Origin: Candidatus Amesbacteria bacterium
Lineage (GTDB): Bacteria > Patescibacteriota > Microgenomatia > CAZETR01 > Amesbacteraceae
Direction: 5' to 3'
Assembly (NCBI GenBank): GCA_016219445.1
Contig: JACRNA010000019.1
Coordinates: forward strand, 1 to 41,106
DNA length: 41,106 nt
Under the pieces are notes generated by a model, which saw nothing but the letters and a program-made list of their open reading frames with translations, had not been told where the DNA came from and ran no database searches. Each line of letters opens with the position of its first letter. The first letter of the stretch is position 1. Shown one piece after another: positions 22,370 to 30,148 of the stretch. The position numbers and the translations under genes are program-made.

Positions 22370-24543
22370 TGACTAAGAAATCACTTACGATTGCTTCTTC
22401 TGAACTTAGTTTCGAGACAGGAAAACTGGCAGGTCAAGCAACCGCATCGGTAGTCGCCCGTTATGGTGATTCAGTAGTCCTTGCTACTGTGACCGTCGGA
22501 CGAGAAGATAAAACCAAAGATTATTTTCCACTCTCGGTTGAATATCAAGAAAGATTATATGCTGGTGGCCGGATTAAGGGTTCTAGGTGGCTTAAGCGTG
22601 AACGTAATACCGATGAGGAAACATTGTCAGCAAGACTTATTGACAGATCAATTAGACCCCTCTTCCCCAAAGAATTCAAAAACGAAGTCCAAGTAATTGT
22701 CATGGTCTTGGCTACAGATACTATTCATGACACCGATATTTTGGCTATCAACGCAGCCTCAGCAGCACTTGCCATTTCCCCATTGCCTTGGGCAGGGCCC
22801 GTGGGAGCCACCAGAATTGGACTCGAAAATGGTCAATTGGTCGTCAATCCCCAAAATGGTAATCGTGAAGGTGTGGATCTGGATTTAGTGGTCACCTGTA
22901 CCGACACCGTTACTCCCATGATCGAAGCGGGAGCCAACCAGATTCCAGAGGCTCAAATGATGGAAGCAGTCAAATTGGCCTTTGAAAATAACCAAAAGAT
23001 AGTCGCCAGTATTCAGGAGCTAGTCAAGGAAGCCGGGAAAGAAAAAATTATTATCAAAACAAAAGTTAATACTGAATTGGTATCTCAAGTACAAAAAACA
23101 ATCGGAGATAAATTTAATGAAGTCGTCGAATATAGCTCAAAACAAGAAGGCGGTGCCGCTCTAGAAGCACTAAAGACGTCAGTACTCGAGGGATTTGAAC
23201 CAAAAGATAAATTAGAAGTTGTAGGAATAATTGAAGAACTGTTGGGAACATTTATTAGAAATAATATTCTTAAAAAGAGTATTCGCCCCGATGGACGCAA
23301 GCTCGATGAAATAAGACCATTGTATTGTGAGGTGGGAGTATTGCCACGGGTTCATGGATCCGCCATTTTTCAAAGAGGCCAGACCCAAGCCCTAACTGTG
23401 ACTACTCTTGGCGCACCGTCACTTGGCCAAAGCTTGGAATCAGCGGAGGGAGAATCGGTCAAGCGCTACATGCATCACTACAATTTTCCGCCATTTTCGA
23501 CAGGTGAAACTGGCAAAGTCGGCTCTCCCAAGCGCCGGGAAATTGGCCATGGTGCTTTGGCTGAGCGAGGTTTAGCCCCGGTTATTCCGGCCGAATCGGT
23601 ATTTCCTTATGCCATCAGAGTCGTTTCAGAAATTATGAGTTCAAATGGATCATCCAGTATGGCCTCCACTTGCGGGTCAACTTTATCTCTTATGGATGCT
23701 GGCGTTCCTCTGATTGCTCCTGTAGCTGGAATTTCGATTGGTCTTGTCGACGATGTTTTATTGACAGATATTATCGGACTGGAAGACCATTATGGAGACA
23801 TGGATTTCAAAGTGGCGGGAACCGAGACTGGTATCACCGCCATTCAGCTGGACACCAAAGTCCCAGGGCTGACATTGGCAATTTGCGAAGAAGTCTTTGC
23901 CAGAGCCAGGACCGCCCGAATGCAAATCATGGAAAAAATGCTGGCAACCTTACCTAAATATCGCGATACTCTGTCTCAGTTTGCACCCAAAATTTCCACA
24001 GTCCAAATTCCAGTCGAAAAGATTGGTGAATTAATCGGACCTGGAGGCAAAAATATCAAGAAACTCATGGCCGATAACGAAGTTCAGATCGATGTCGATG
24101 ACAATGGCTCGGTCTTTGTGACCGGTGTTGATACTGATAGTACAAACAAGGTTTTAGAATACCTCAAGTCAATGGGTCGGGAGATTGCCATTGGTGAAAT
24201 ATTTGAAGGTGTAGTTATGAACTTGGCAGCTTTCGGAGCATTTGTAAATATATTGCCCGGCAAAGATGGTTTGGTTCACGTCTCCCGCATGAGTACCGAA
24301 TATGTGGGCGATCCAGCGACAGTCGTGTCTGTCGGTCAAAATGTCAAAGTTTGGGTAACCGAAGTTACCCCCGAGGGCAAAATTGGATTATCCATGCTCT
24401 TTGATGAAAATGGCAATCCGGCAGAAAAAGCGGTCGAGCCTCGGCAAGACCGACCTATGGGATCCCGTCCCTATAGACCCAGTGACAGAAGTGCTGCTAA
24501 TCGTGGCCACGACCGCTTCAATGCACCGCGAAGAAGATATTAA
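22369..24543 (+). CDS. pnp: Polyribonucleotide nucleotidyltransferase (PNPase)
   Basis: 3-prime exoribonuclease using phosphate, 724 residues. It has two RNase PH domains; the first holds YFPLSVEYQERLYAGGRIKG and TLSARLIDRSIRPLFP, the second RPDGRKLDEIRPL, TMGAPSLGQ-like TLGAPSLGQ, FPPFSTGETG and IMSSNGSSSMASTCGSTLSL. A KH domain (VEKIGELIGPGGKNIKKLMA) and an S1 domain (GEIFEGVVMNLAAFGAFVNI) follow, then a basic tail ending FNAPRRRY. It pairs with RNase J in this window as the main RNA-decay enzymes. Confidence 0.97.
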   Translation: MTKKSLTIASSELSFETGKLAGQATASVVARYGDSVVLATVTVGREDKTKDYFPLSVEYQERLYAGGRIKGSRWLKRERNTDEETLSARLIDRSIRPLFPKEFKNEVQVIVMVLATDTIHDTDILAINAASAALAISPLPWAGPVGATRIGLENGQLVVNPQNGNREGVDLDLVVTCTDTVTPMIEAGANQIPEAQMMEAVKLAFENNQKIVASIQELVKEAGKEKIIIKTKVNTELVSQVQKTIGDKFNEVVEYSSKQEGGAALEALKTSVLEGFEPKDKLEVVGIIEELLGTFIRNNILKKSIRPDGRKLDEIRPLYCEVGVLPRVHGSAIFQRGQTQALTVTTLGAPSLGQSLESAEGESVKRYMHHYNFPPFSTGETGKVGSPKRREIGHGALAERGLAPVIPAESVFPYAIRVVSEIMSSNGSSSMASTCGSTLSLMDAGVPLIAPVAGISIGLVDDVLLTDIIGLEDHYGDMDFKVAGTETGITAIQLDTKVPGLTLAICEEVFARARTARMQIMEKMLATLPKYRDTLSQFAPKISTVQIPVEKIGELIGPGGKNIKKLMADNEVQIDVDDNGSVFVTGVDTDSTNKVLEYLKSMGREIAIGEIFEGVVMNLAAFGAFVNILPGKDGLVHVSRMSTEYVGDPATVVSVGQNVKVWVTEVTPEGKIGLSMLFDENGNPAEKAVEPRQDRPMGSRPYRPSDRSAANRGHDRFNAPRRRY

Positions 24544-24564
24544 CGGTTACAGACAGTAGATATT

Positions 24565-24786
24565 TTAAATCCAGCTTTTTTGGGATTTGGCTATTTCGGA
24601 GGCCGCTTTCATGGCCTCTTTGCCACTTCCGGATTCACTGCGGTAAGCGGCAAATCCTTCTCTGACCATCGTCTCATTAATGAGTTTTCCGTCAACATAA
24701 ACGAGAGCCACGATCCGACCAAATTTGTCAACCACGGGTTCTTTAATTTGAACTTGTCGCTCGCCAGTCCTAACTTTTTCATTTTT
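24565..24786 (-). pseudogene. C-terminal remnant of a staphylococcal-nuclease-like gene
   Basis: The minus-strand frame encodes an SNase C-terminal half: VVDKFGRIVALVYVDGKLIN, then ETMVREGFAAYRSESGSGKE and an Ala/Lys-rich helix ending SQKSWI. The N-terminal half with the DGDT and GVDTPE motifs is missing. There is no ATG in frame; a stop lies at 24787-24789. An ATG at 24785 in another frame would join it if an A5 tract (24775-24779) had one more A, so a frameshift on top of truncation is likely. GTG at 24735 is the only in-frame start candidate. It does not derive from the intact nuclease at 1540. Confidence 0.6.
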
Positions 24787-24837
24787 TTATTTTATCATTT
24801 CCCAAATCTCCCCAATTACCCTAATCACCCTAATTAC

Positions 24838-24860
24838 TTTGCAAGAGGTCCTCTTGCAAA
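24838..24860. repeat. REP-like palindrome, copy 1
   Basis: TTTGCAAGAGG and CCTCTTGCAAA arms (11 bp) around a single T, followed by TGGCTGTG. The same element flanks the transposase gene at 29379 and 30110 in the same orientation, about 4.5 kb away. Confidence 0.85.
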
Positions 24861-24910
24861 TGGCTGTGTTACGTCATTTATTGTAAATATAGTATTGTGG
24901 AAAGAAAATA

Positions 24911-24933
24911 TGTTCCACCTAAGAGGTGGAACA
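24911..24933. repeat. Perfect 10-bp inverted repeat upstream of a promoter
   Basis: TGTTCCACCT (24911-24920), loop AAG, AGGTGGAACA (24924-24933), ending eight bases before the -35 of the next gene. It is either an operator or a hairpin terminator without a T-tract. Confidence 0.6.
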
Positions 24934-24941
24934 ATAAGAGC

Positions 24942-24970
24942 TTGCAAGTGGGTATTACACCATATAAAAT
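24942..24970 (+). promoter_or_regulatory. Promoter of the small membrane protein gene
   Basis: TTGCAA (24942-24947), a 17-base spacer and TAAAAT (24965-24970), ending 12 bases before the ATG at 24983. Confidence 0.55.
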
Positions 24971-24982
24971 AAAAAATATAAT

Positions 24983-25351
24983 ATGACAAATATTGAAAAA
25001 TTGGAAAAAGAAATAGAGTTATTGAAGCTTCGTAACCTACGGATTGAGAAGGACAAACTTTGGGAGACAAGTTATACCCGCCGATTATTGATCGCAGTCT
25101 TTACTTTCTTGTCTATTGGAATATACATGTGGGCAATTGGTATTGACCGCCCGTGGCTCAATGCCATCGTCCCCACTGTCGGATTTACTTTGTCTACATT
25201 GAGCTTACCTTGGTTTAAGGAACTTTGGCATAGAATGCGTCTTTGGTTTAAAGATAGAGAAATTATGGAAGCTATTAGAATCGGTGAAGAAGAAGAAAAG
25301 GCAGGAAAATTAAAAACATTGTCCAAAGATTTACATGAATTATTGGAATAA
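24983..25351 (+). CDS. Small membrane protein with N-terminal coiled coil, unknown function
   Basis: 122 residues. A charged coiled-coil start (about 1-30) is followed by two membrane segments (about 35-52 and 60-77) linked by IDRPWLNAIVPTVGFTLSTL. A charged C-terminal helix comes last. I recognise the WLNAIVPTVGF..STLSLPW pattern from small hypothetical proteins in varied bacteria, without a known function. Both ends should face the cytoplasm. It has its own promoter and a palindrome upstream, and lies in an accessory stretch. Confidence 0.75.
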   Translation: MTNIEKLEKEIELLKLRNLRIEKDKLWETSYTRRLLIAVFTFLSIGIYMWAIGIDRPWLNAIVPTVGFTLSTLSLPWFKELWHRMRLWFKDREIMEAIRIGEEEEKAGKLKTLSKDLHELLE

Positions 25352-25370
25352 ATTAGTGTAAACTAATATA

Positions 25371-26405
25371 GTGAACAAAGATATTCAAAAATTAAACGAG
25401 AAGATTACGGCTGTCCATCTGCCCGGAGATTTGACAGACAAATTGAATCAGATCATTGCCAGACTCGAAAAAATCTCTGAAAGTGTCAACTTCTTGGCAG
25501 AATACGATCACGCTGCCAGATATATCGATTGGATCGTATCTCTACCCTGGGACAAAAAAACTGATGATATCTTGGATCTCGGACATGCCCGGCAAATCTT
25601 GGATCAACATCATTATGGCCTAGGAGAGCTGAAAGACCGGATATTGGAATATTTGTCGGTCATGATGCTCAACCAGAGAAAGCCCGAGGCCAATTTTCGA
25701 GCTCCTATTTTACTTTTGGTTGGTTTGGTTGGTACCGGCAAGACTACAATTGCCAAAAGTATTGCAGAGGCTTTGGGCAGGAAATTTGTGCGTATTCCTT
25801 TTGGCGGTATGGGGTCTGCCCTAGATCTGCGTGGTCAATCGCGCGTTCACCCCGATGCCGAGCCAGGTCAAATTATCAAGGCTCTGCGAAATTCCGGCAG
25901 TAATAATTGCGTCATATTGTTGGATGAAATAGACCGCGTAGCCGAGAGTACCCGCTCGGACATTATGGGCGTTCTGGTCGAGCTACTGGATCCCGGGCAA
26001 AACATGAATTTTACCGATCACTACCTCGATTTTCCCTTTGATCTTTCGACTGTCATGTTTATTGCTACTTGTAATAATACCACCAATATTAGTACTGCCG
26101 TCATGGATCGGCTCGAGCCGATAGTCATGCCAAGTTACACCGACGAAGAAAAGACCACTATCGCCCGCGATTATATCTTACCCAAAGAATTGAAAGTTTC
26201 AGGTCTTCCAATTGGGGCTATCAAATTTGACGAAGCTGTCTGGCCAAAGCTCGTTCGTCCACTGGGCTTTGATGGTGGTATCCGGACGCTCGAGCGCACA
26301 ATTCAGGGAGTGGTACGCAAAATTGCCAGGCTCTATGTCGAAGGCAAGGCCAAATCTTTCTATATCACTCTAGACAATCTCAAACAATATTTGCCAACAT
26401 ATTGA
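25371..26405 (+). CDS. Lon-type AAA+ ATPase module without protease domain
   Basis: 344 residues starting at GTG 25371. It matches the middle of Lon: YIDWIVSLPWDKKTDD, HHYGLGELKDRILEYLSVMM, Walker A GLVGTGKT (118-125), Walker B ILLDEIDR, sensor IATCNN, and the small AAA domain with LGFDGGIRTLERTIQ. The N-terminal substrate domain is reduced to about 50 helical residues. The C-terminal serine-lysine peptidase is absent; the reading frame ends cleanly after KSFYITLDNLKQYLPTY. Full Lon is near 800 residues. It may work as an unfoldase or remodeller. The stop overlaps the -35 of the following toxin-antitoxin promoter. Confidence 0.85.
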   Translation: MNKDIQKLNEKITAVHLPGDLTDKLNQIIARLEKISESVNFLAEYDHAARYIDWIVSLPWDKKTDDILDLGHARQILDQHHYGLGELKDRILEYLSVMMLNQRKPEANFRAPILLLVGLVGTGKTTIAKSIAEALGRKFVRIPFGGMGSALDLRGQSRVHPDAEPGQIIKALRNSGSNNCVILLDEIDRVAESTRSDIMGVLVELLDPGQNMNFTDHYLDFPFDLSTVMFIATCNNTTNISTAVMDRLEPIVMPSYTDEEKTTIARDYILPKELKVSGLPIGAIKFDEAVWPKLVRPLGFDGGIRTLERTIQGVVRKIARLYVEGKAKSFYITLDNLKQYLPTY

Positions 26406-26439
26406 CAGTGTGTATAAAGTATGTTAGAATGTGTATAAA
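26402..26439 (+). promoter_or_regulatory. Toxin-antitoxin promoter with two direct-repeat operators
   Basis: TTGACA (26402-26407), a 17-base spacer and TAGAAT (26425-26430), ending eight bases before the antitoxin ATG. GTGTATAAA occurs at 26410-26418 and 26431-26439, 21 bases apart (two helical turns), flanking the -10; these are likely sites for the RHH antitoxin. Confidence 0.7.
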
Positions 26440-26747
26440 TGCAAACAGCCACACGGATAAACATTACTTTATCTCCTCACATTTTAGCGCAAATGAACGC
26501 CATATTGCCTTTTGGTCAAAGAAGCAGCTTTATTGAAAAAGCCGTAGGAGAAAAGTTAAAAAAAATTCACCATAAAAAGAAAATGACTTACGCTGAAGCC
26601 CTAAATATGTTTACTACAAAGTTAAAAGTCAAAAGTAGACCTGGGTGGGAAAATATAGAAAATATTGTAACATGGGTAAACGAAGGTCGTACTGCTGCCA
26701 ATCGCGATTATTCCTATATTCCCTATGCCAAAACTAAGGATAAATAG
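26439..26747 (+). CDS. Ribbon-helix-helix antitoxin
   Basis: 102 residues. The N-terminus TRINITLSPHILAQMNAILP followed by GQRSSFIEKAVGEKL fits the RHH fold (beta strand, then two helices) of CopG/VapB-like antitoxins. The C-terminal part (about 55-102) would wrap the toxin. It overlaps the PIN toxin by 23 bases. Self-repression through the repeated GTGTATAAA sites is the expected control. Confidence 0.8.
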   Translation: MQTATRINITLSPHILAQMNAILPFGQRSSFIEKAVGEKLKKIHHKKKMTYAEALNMFTTKLKVKSRPGWENIENIVTWVNEGRTAANRDYSYIPYAKTKDK

Positions 26748-27123
26748 TGGTTATTTACTAGATTCAGATATTTCTATTTGGATAATCCGCGGAGATGAAA
26801 AGATTATCAAGTCTGTGGCAAGTCTAGTACATAACCAACAAAGTGTTATTTCTATCTTGACTGTTGGTGAAATTTATAAAAATTCTTTTCCGGAAGAGGA
26901 GTTGTCAAATGAGCATTTTTTTAAGTGGCATAAGCAAATTCCCATCGACTTTCAGATAGCAAAACTTGCAGGAGAATACTGGCATAAATTTAGAAATATC
27001 AATAATAACTTTGTCGATTATTTGGTCGCTGCGACCTGCAAACTAAATAAGTTCACTCTCTTGACTCGGAATACCAAACACTTTCCGATGAAAGATATCA
27101 AAATAATTGATCCACCAACATGA
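26725..27123 (+). CDS. PIN-domain toxin (VapC-like ribonuclease)
   Basis: 132 residues. The PIN acids are visible: D in LLDSDISIW (about residues 11-19), E in SILTVGEIYKN, D in NNFVDYLVAATC and the final LLTRNTKHF, where the usual fourth acid is replaced by Asn/Thr. VapC toxins cleave tRNA or rRNA using magnesium. It overlaps the antitoxin by 23 bases and the downstream glycosylase by four, which is unusual coupling of a toxin with a repair gene. Confidence 0.85.
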   Translation: MPKLRINSGYLLDSDISIWIIRGDEKIIKSVASLVHNQQSVISILTVGEIYKNSFPEEELSNEHFFKWHKQIPIDFQIAKLAGEYWHKFRNINNNFVDYLVAATCKLNKFTLLTRNTKHFPMKDIKIIDPPT

Positions 27124-27716
27124 CCATTGACGAAAAGAAAATAGAGTTGGAAAAAATAGCCCGCGAGATTAGAGACTTTAAGGGTCTAGAAATTGCCAAG
27201 AATTGTATAAATGCTGTGCCGGGAGAGGGCGATCCCGATGCTAAGATTATGTTTATAGGCGAGGCTCCGGGAGCCGATGAAGACGCCCAAGGCCGACCTT
27301 TTGTAGGCAGGTCTGGACAGCTATTACGTCAAACTATTTCCGAAAGTAATATCAAAATAGACAAAGTTTTTATTACCAATATTGTCAAATACAGGCCACC
27401 GGAAAATAGAGATCCGGAGCCTTTGGAAATTGAGATTTGCAGAGATTGGCTGGACCGACAAATTCAAATAATTGAACCGGCCACGATAGTGACTCTTGGA
27501 CATTTTAGTATGGCAAAATTTTTACCAGATGTTAAAATATCTCAAGTACATGGGCATGGTCAAGAAATAATATTTCAAGAAAAAAAGTATTTTTTGGTAA
27601 CTATGTATCACCCAGCCTTCGCTATTCGTGGCACAAGCAATATGACTGAATTTAAAAAAGATTTTTCTCAATTAAGACAAATGGCAATTAATGCGTTAAA
27701 ATTACGGCGATGCTAA
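27120..27716 (+). CDS. Family 4-type uracil-DNA glycosylase lacking Fe-S cysteines
   Basis: Base-excision enzyme removing uracil from DNA, 198 residues. Motif A is GEAPGADEDAQGRPFVGRSG (47-66), and the second active-site motif is YHPAF. Family 4 enzymes carry a 4Fe-4S cluster on CxxC, KCRPPxNR and a final Cys. Here the CxxC positions read F20 and L23, and the third is Y91 in KYRPPENR; only C107 remains. The cluster is therefore unlikely to form. The gene overlaps the PIN toxin (ATGA) and RNase J (seven bases). Confidence 0.87.
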   Translation: MTIDEKKIELEKIAREIRDFKGLEIAKNCINAVPGEGDPDAKIMFIGEAPGADEDAQGRPFVGRSGQLLRQTISESNIKIDKVFITNIVKYRPPENRDPEPLEIEICRDWLDRQIQIIEPATIVTLGHFSMAKFLPDVKISQVHGHGQEIIFQEKKYFLVTMYHPAFAIRGTSNMTEFKKDFSQLRQMAINALKLRRC

Positions 27717-29359
27717 AAATAATTTCACTTGGGGGATTTGGCAATGTCACCTCAAACATGTTTGCTTACGAGCTGGAAGATGAGATCTTGCTTATAGATT
27801 GTGGTATCGGCTTTCCATCCGAAGATATGCTGGGCATCGACATTTTGATTCCCGATTTCAGTTATCTCAAAGACAAAGTTCACAAAATCAAGGGGCTTAT
27901 TTTGACCCATGGCCACGAAGATCATATCGGAGCACTCCCCTACATCCTTCCACAAATTCCAAATGTCACAGTCTATGCCAGCAAGTTTCCTGCTCATTTG
28001 GTAATGGAAAAATTGGCCGAATATCAAAACATGCCCAAAACCATCCAGATTCTAAATCCCGGCACTCCACTTCATTTGGGTAAATTTACAATTACTTCAG
28101 TACGAATTTCTCACTCTATTCCCGACTCAACAAATTTAATTATTCAAACACTTGTTGGAACCATTTATCATGGCAGTGATTTCAAGGTAGACTTTACTCC
28201 AATAGACGGAGTCTTGCCAGAGCTGGGAAAAATCGCCGAAGCCGGAAACCGTGGAGTTCATTTATTACTCTCAGACAGTCTTGGAAGCGATAAGCCGGGT
28301 TATACCCCGTCTGAAAAAACTTTGAATAGTATGTTTGACCGGGAAATGTCTTCCTGTGAAGGTAAATTTATTATGACCACTATGGGCAGCAACATCAGCC
28401 GGTTTGGCCAAGTCATTACTGCAGCCGTCAAGCACGGACGCAGAATAGCAATATCGGGGCGATCCATGGAACGCAATATCAAAGTAGCTCTAAATCTTGG
28501 CTATCTCAAAGTACCCCAGAGTGTCTTTGTCGATTTAAAAGAAGTCAAAAAGTTACCAGCCAAGAACATCTGTGTTCTGATGGCCGGAGCCATGGGTCAA
28601 GTCGAGTCGGCAATGGGAAGACTCGGTCTTGGTGAGCACCGGGATATCGAGGTAAAGGCAGGTGACAAGGTTCTCTTTTCATCTACACCAATTCCGGGAA
28701 CCGAATCAGATGTCGAAAATTTGATCAACCAGCTGACCGAGCTCGGGGCAGAGGTCATCCACTCTGGAATTTCGAGTGACCTCCATGTCTCGGGTCACCC
28801 TCACCAGCAAGAATTGCTCTTGATGATGAATTTGGTTAAGCCAAAATATTTGCTTCCCATGGGTGGCACTTATCAGCATATGGTAAGTTATGCCAAGCTC
28901 GCCAAATCTATGGGCTATACCGCTGACAAAATATTACTTCCCAAACACAGCCAGACAATTGAAGTTTATCCAGATATTGTCAAATTGGGTCCTGCCTTAC
29001 CGATTCGGAAAATTATGGTTGATGGCTTGGGTGTTGGCGACGTCGGCAACGTGGTCCTACGAGACCGGCAAATGCTGGCCAAAGAGGGCATGGTGGTAGC
29101 GGTTATCGAAGTCGATCAAAATGATCTGTCAAAAATTACCAACATAGAATTAATAAGCCGAGGTTTTGTCTTTACCAAAGAAGCGGGAGATCTTCTCAAT
29201 CACGGAGCTCAAGAAGTTACAAAAGCAGTTGCCTCCCGTAAAGACAAAATTGATTCTGATAGGGTAGTCAAAAGTATTGCAGTCGACACTCTCGAAAAAT
29301 TCTTCTTTCACAAAACCGCAAGAAGACCTATGATCCTGCCTGTGGTGGTTGAGGTTTAA
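27710..29359 (+). CDS. rnj: Ribonuclease J
   Basis: Metallo-beta-lactamase/beta-CASP nuclease with endo- and 5-prime exonuclease activity, 549 residues. The zinc motif HGHEDH is at 67-72, with further ligands in HSIPDS and GSDFK. The beta-CASP part has TTMGSNISRFGQVITAA and SGHPHQQEL, and the C-terminal domain ends RRPMILPVVVEV. It is full length. With 5-prime exonuclease activity it would be well suited to degrade leaderless mRNAs, though that is speculation. It is the last gene of the toxin-antitoxin/glycosylase run. Confidence 0.95.
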   Translation: MLKIISLGGFGNVTSNMFAYELEDEILLIDCGIGFPSEDMLGIDILIPDFSYLKDKVHKIKGLILTHGHEDHIGALPYILPQIPNVTVYASKFPAHLVMEKLAEYQNMPKTIQILNPGTPLHLGKFTITSVRISHSIPDSTNLIIQTLVGTIYHGSDFKVDFTPIDGVLPELGKIAEAGNRGVHLLLSDSLGSDKPGYTPSEKTLNSMFDREMSSCEGKFIMTTMGSNISRFGQVITAAVKHGRRIAISGRSMERNIKVALNLGYLKVPQSVFVDLKEVKKLPAKNICVLMAGAMGQVESAMGRLGLGEHRDIEVKAGDKVLFSSTPIPGTESDVENLINQLTELGAEVIHSGISSDLHVSGHPHQQELLLMMNLVKPKYLLPMGGTYQHMVSYAKLAKSMGYTADKILLPKHSQTIEVYPDIVKLGPALPIRKIMVDGLGVGDVGNVVLRDRQMLAKEGMVVAVIEVDQNDLSKITNIELISRGFVFTKEAGDLLNHGAQEVTKAVASRKDKIDSDRVVKSIAVDTLEKFFFHKTARRPMILPVVVEV

Positions 29360-29378
29360 ACTATAAGGACGGTCGAGA

Positions 29379-29407
29379 TTTGCAAGAGGATCTCTTGCAA
29401 ACGGCTA
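29379..29407. repeat. REP-like palindrome, copy 2 (downstream of the transposase)
   Basis: TTTGCAAGAGG and TCTCTTGCAAA arms around an A (29379-29401), one mismatch to copies 1 and 3, followed by the conserved tail CGGCTATA. The tail supplies the TAG stop codon of the transposase gene on the minus strand. Confidence 0.85.
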
Positions 29408-30082
29408 TAATTCGCCATTAATATCAATAGCTATGTCTGTCAGATACTCAGGATCAATAGACATCCCCATAAAATTTCGGTAAGTAAATTTCTGCTTGGA
29501 AAGCGAAAAATAATCTAAAATGTGGTTGGTCTTGATCCAATTGGTTTTTCTTTCTCCAAGATATTCCGGAAGCGATGATGGCAACGATAAACTTGATGCT
29601 TTAATTGGGTTATTGTGTATATAGCGGGACAGATGGAGAAGTTGTTCCTCGGACTGGACCAAGACAGCTTTATATACATCTTGAAACAAGACTCCCTTTC
29701 TTTTGTACTTACGATTGAAATACATTGCATATCGAGTACCAAGTGAATTTGCAAAACTATTGATCACAACTTCTCTTTGCTGAATTAAAAGATGAAAATG
29801 ATTTGGCATTAAGGCATAGCACACTAAGTCTAAATCTTCGGAATAATTTTTGAGTTTTAATAATTTTAAAGCTTTATCTTTTTCTTTTGGAGTTGAATTT
29901 GGAGAAGAAAGCACCTCCTCTAGGTTATCTATGTCCACTGGTGACAAATATGTCTGTAGATAAGACAGAAAAACAGAATAATCCTGCTCGTCCATAAATA
30001 TCTTCCTTTGTTCAACCCCACGGTTGTAAATATGGTAATAAGAATTGGGAATATAATCTTTAACCGAGTTCCTTGAAGCCAT
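29405..30082 (-). CDS. REP-associated tyrosine transposase (RAYT, Y1/IS200-like)
   Basis: Single-strand DNA transposase of the Y1 HUH superfamily, 225 residues. The first conserved motif is YHIYNRGVEQRKIF (16-29), the metal-binding HUH is HFH at 95-97 in ALMPNHFHLLIQQ, and the catalytic tyrosine is probably Y121 in RYAMYFNRKYKRKG, followed by LFQDVYKAVLV and YIHNNP. RAYTs act on REP palindromes, and palindromes lie at both ends of this gene plus a third at 24838. It reads intact. The -35 of its promoter is inside the upstream palindrome. Confidence 0.9.
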   Translation of the reverse strand: MASRNSVKDYIPNSYYHIYNRGVEQRKIFMDEQDYSVFLSYLQTYLSPVDIDNLEEVLSSPNSTPKEKDKALKLLKLKNYSEDLDLVCYALMPNHFHLLIQQREVVINSFANSLGTRYAMYFNRKYKRKGVLFQDVYKAVLVQSEEQLLHLSRYIHNNPIKASSLSLPSSLPEYLGERKTNWIKTNHILDYFSLSKQKFTYRNFMGMSIDPEYLTDIAIDINGEL

Positions 30083-30087
30083 ACTTT

Positions 30088-30116
30088 ATCTTAGGATTTT
30101 GTTTTCACCTTTGCAA
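30088..30116 (-). promoter_or_regulatory. RAYT promoter using the REP palindrome as -35
   Basis: On the minus strand TTGCAA (30116-30111, part of the palindrome), a 17-base spacer and TAAGAT (30093-30088) end five bases before the ATG at 30082. Confidence 0.5.
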
Positions 30117-30139
30117 GAGGACCTCTTGCAAATGGCTAT
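30110..30139. repeat. REP-like palindrome, copy 3 (upstream of the transposase)
   Basis: TTTGCAAGAGG and CCTCTTGCAAA arms around an A (30110-30132), then tail TGGCTATA. Same orientation as the other two copies. Confidence 0.85.
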
Positions 30140-30147
30140 ATATAGCC
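30134..30147. terminator. 14-base palindrome after lepA, possible terminator
   Basis: GGCTATATATAGCC is perfectly self-complementary and starts one base after the lepA stop on the minus strand. It is built from the REP tail. There is no T-tract, so termination is uncertain. Confidence 0.35.
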
Positions 30148-30148
30148 C

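Noticed and set aside
24580-24972. Plus-strand open frame of 130 codons after pnp
   Set aside because: It runs through the minus-strand nuclease remnant, the REP palindrome and a low-complexity tract; no start signal and no recognisable domain.
24977-24982. Perfect TATAAT directly abutting the ATG at 24983
   Set aside because: Too close to the start to act as -10 for this gene; the TAAAAT at 24965 with TTGCAA 17 bases upstream fits better.
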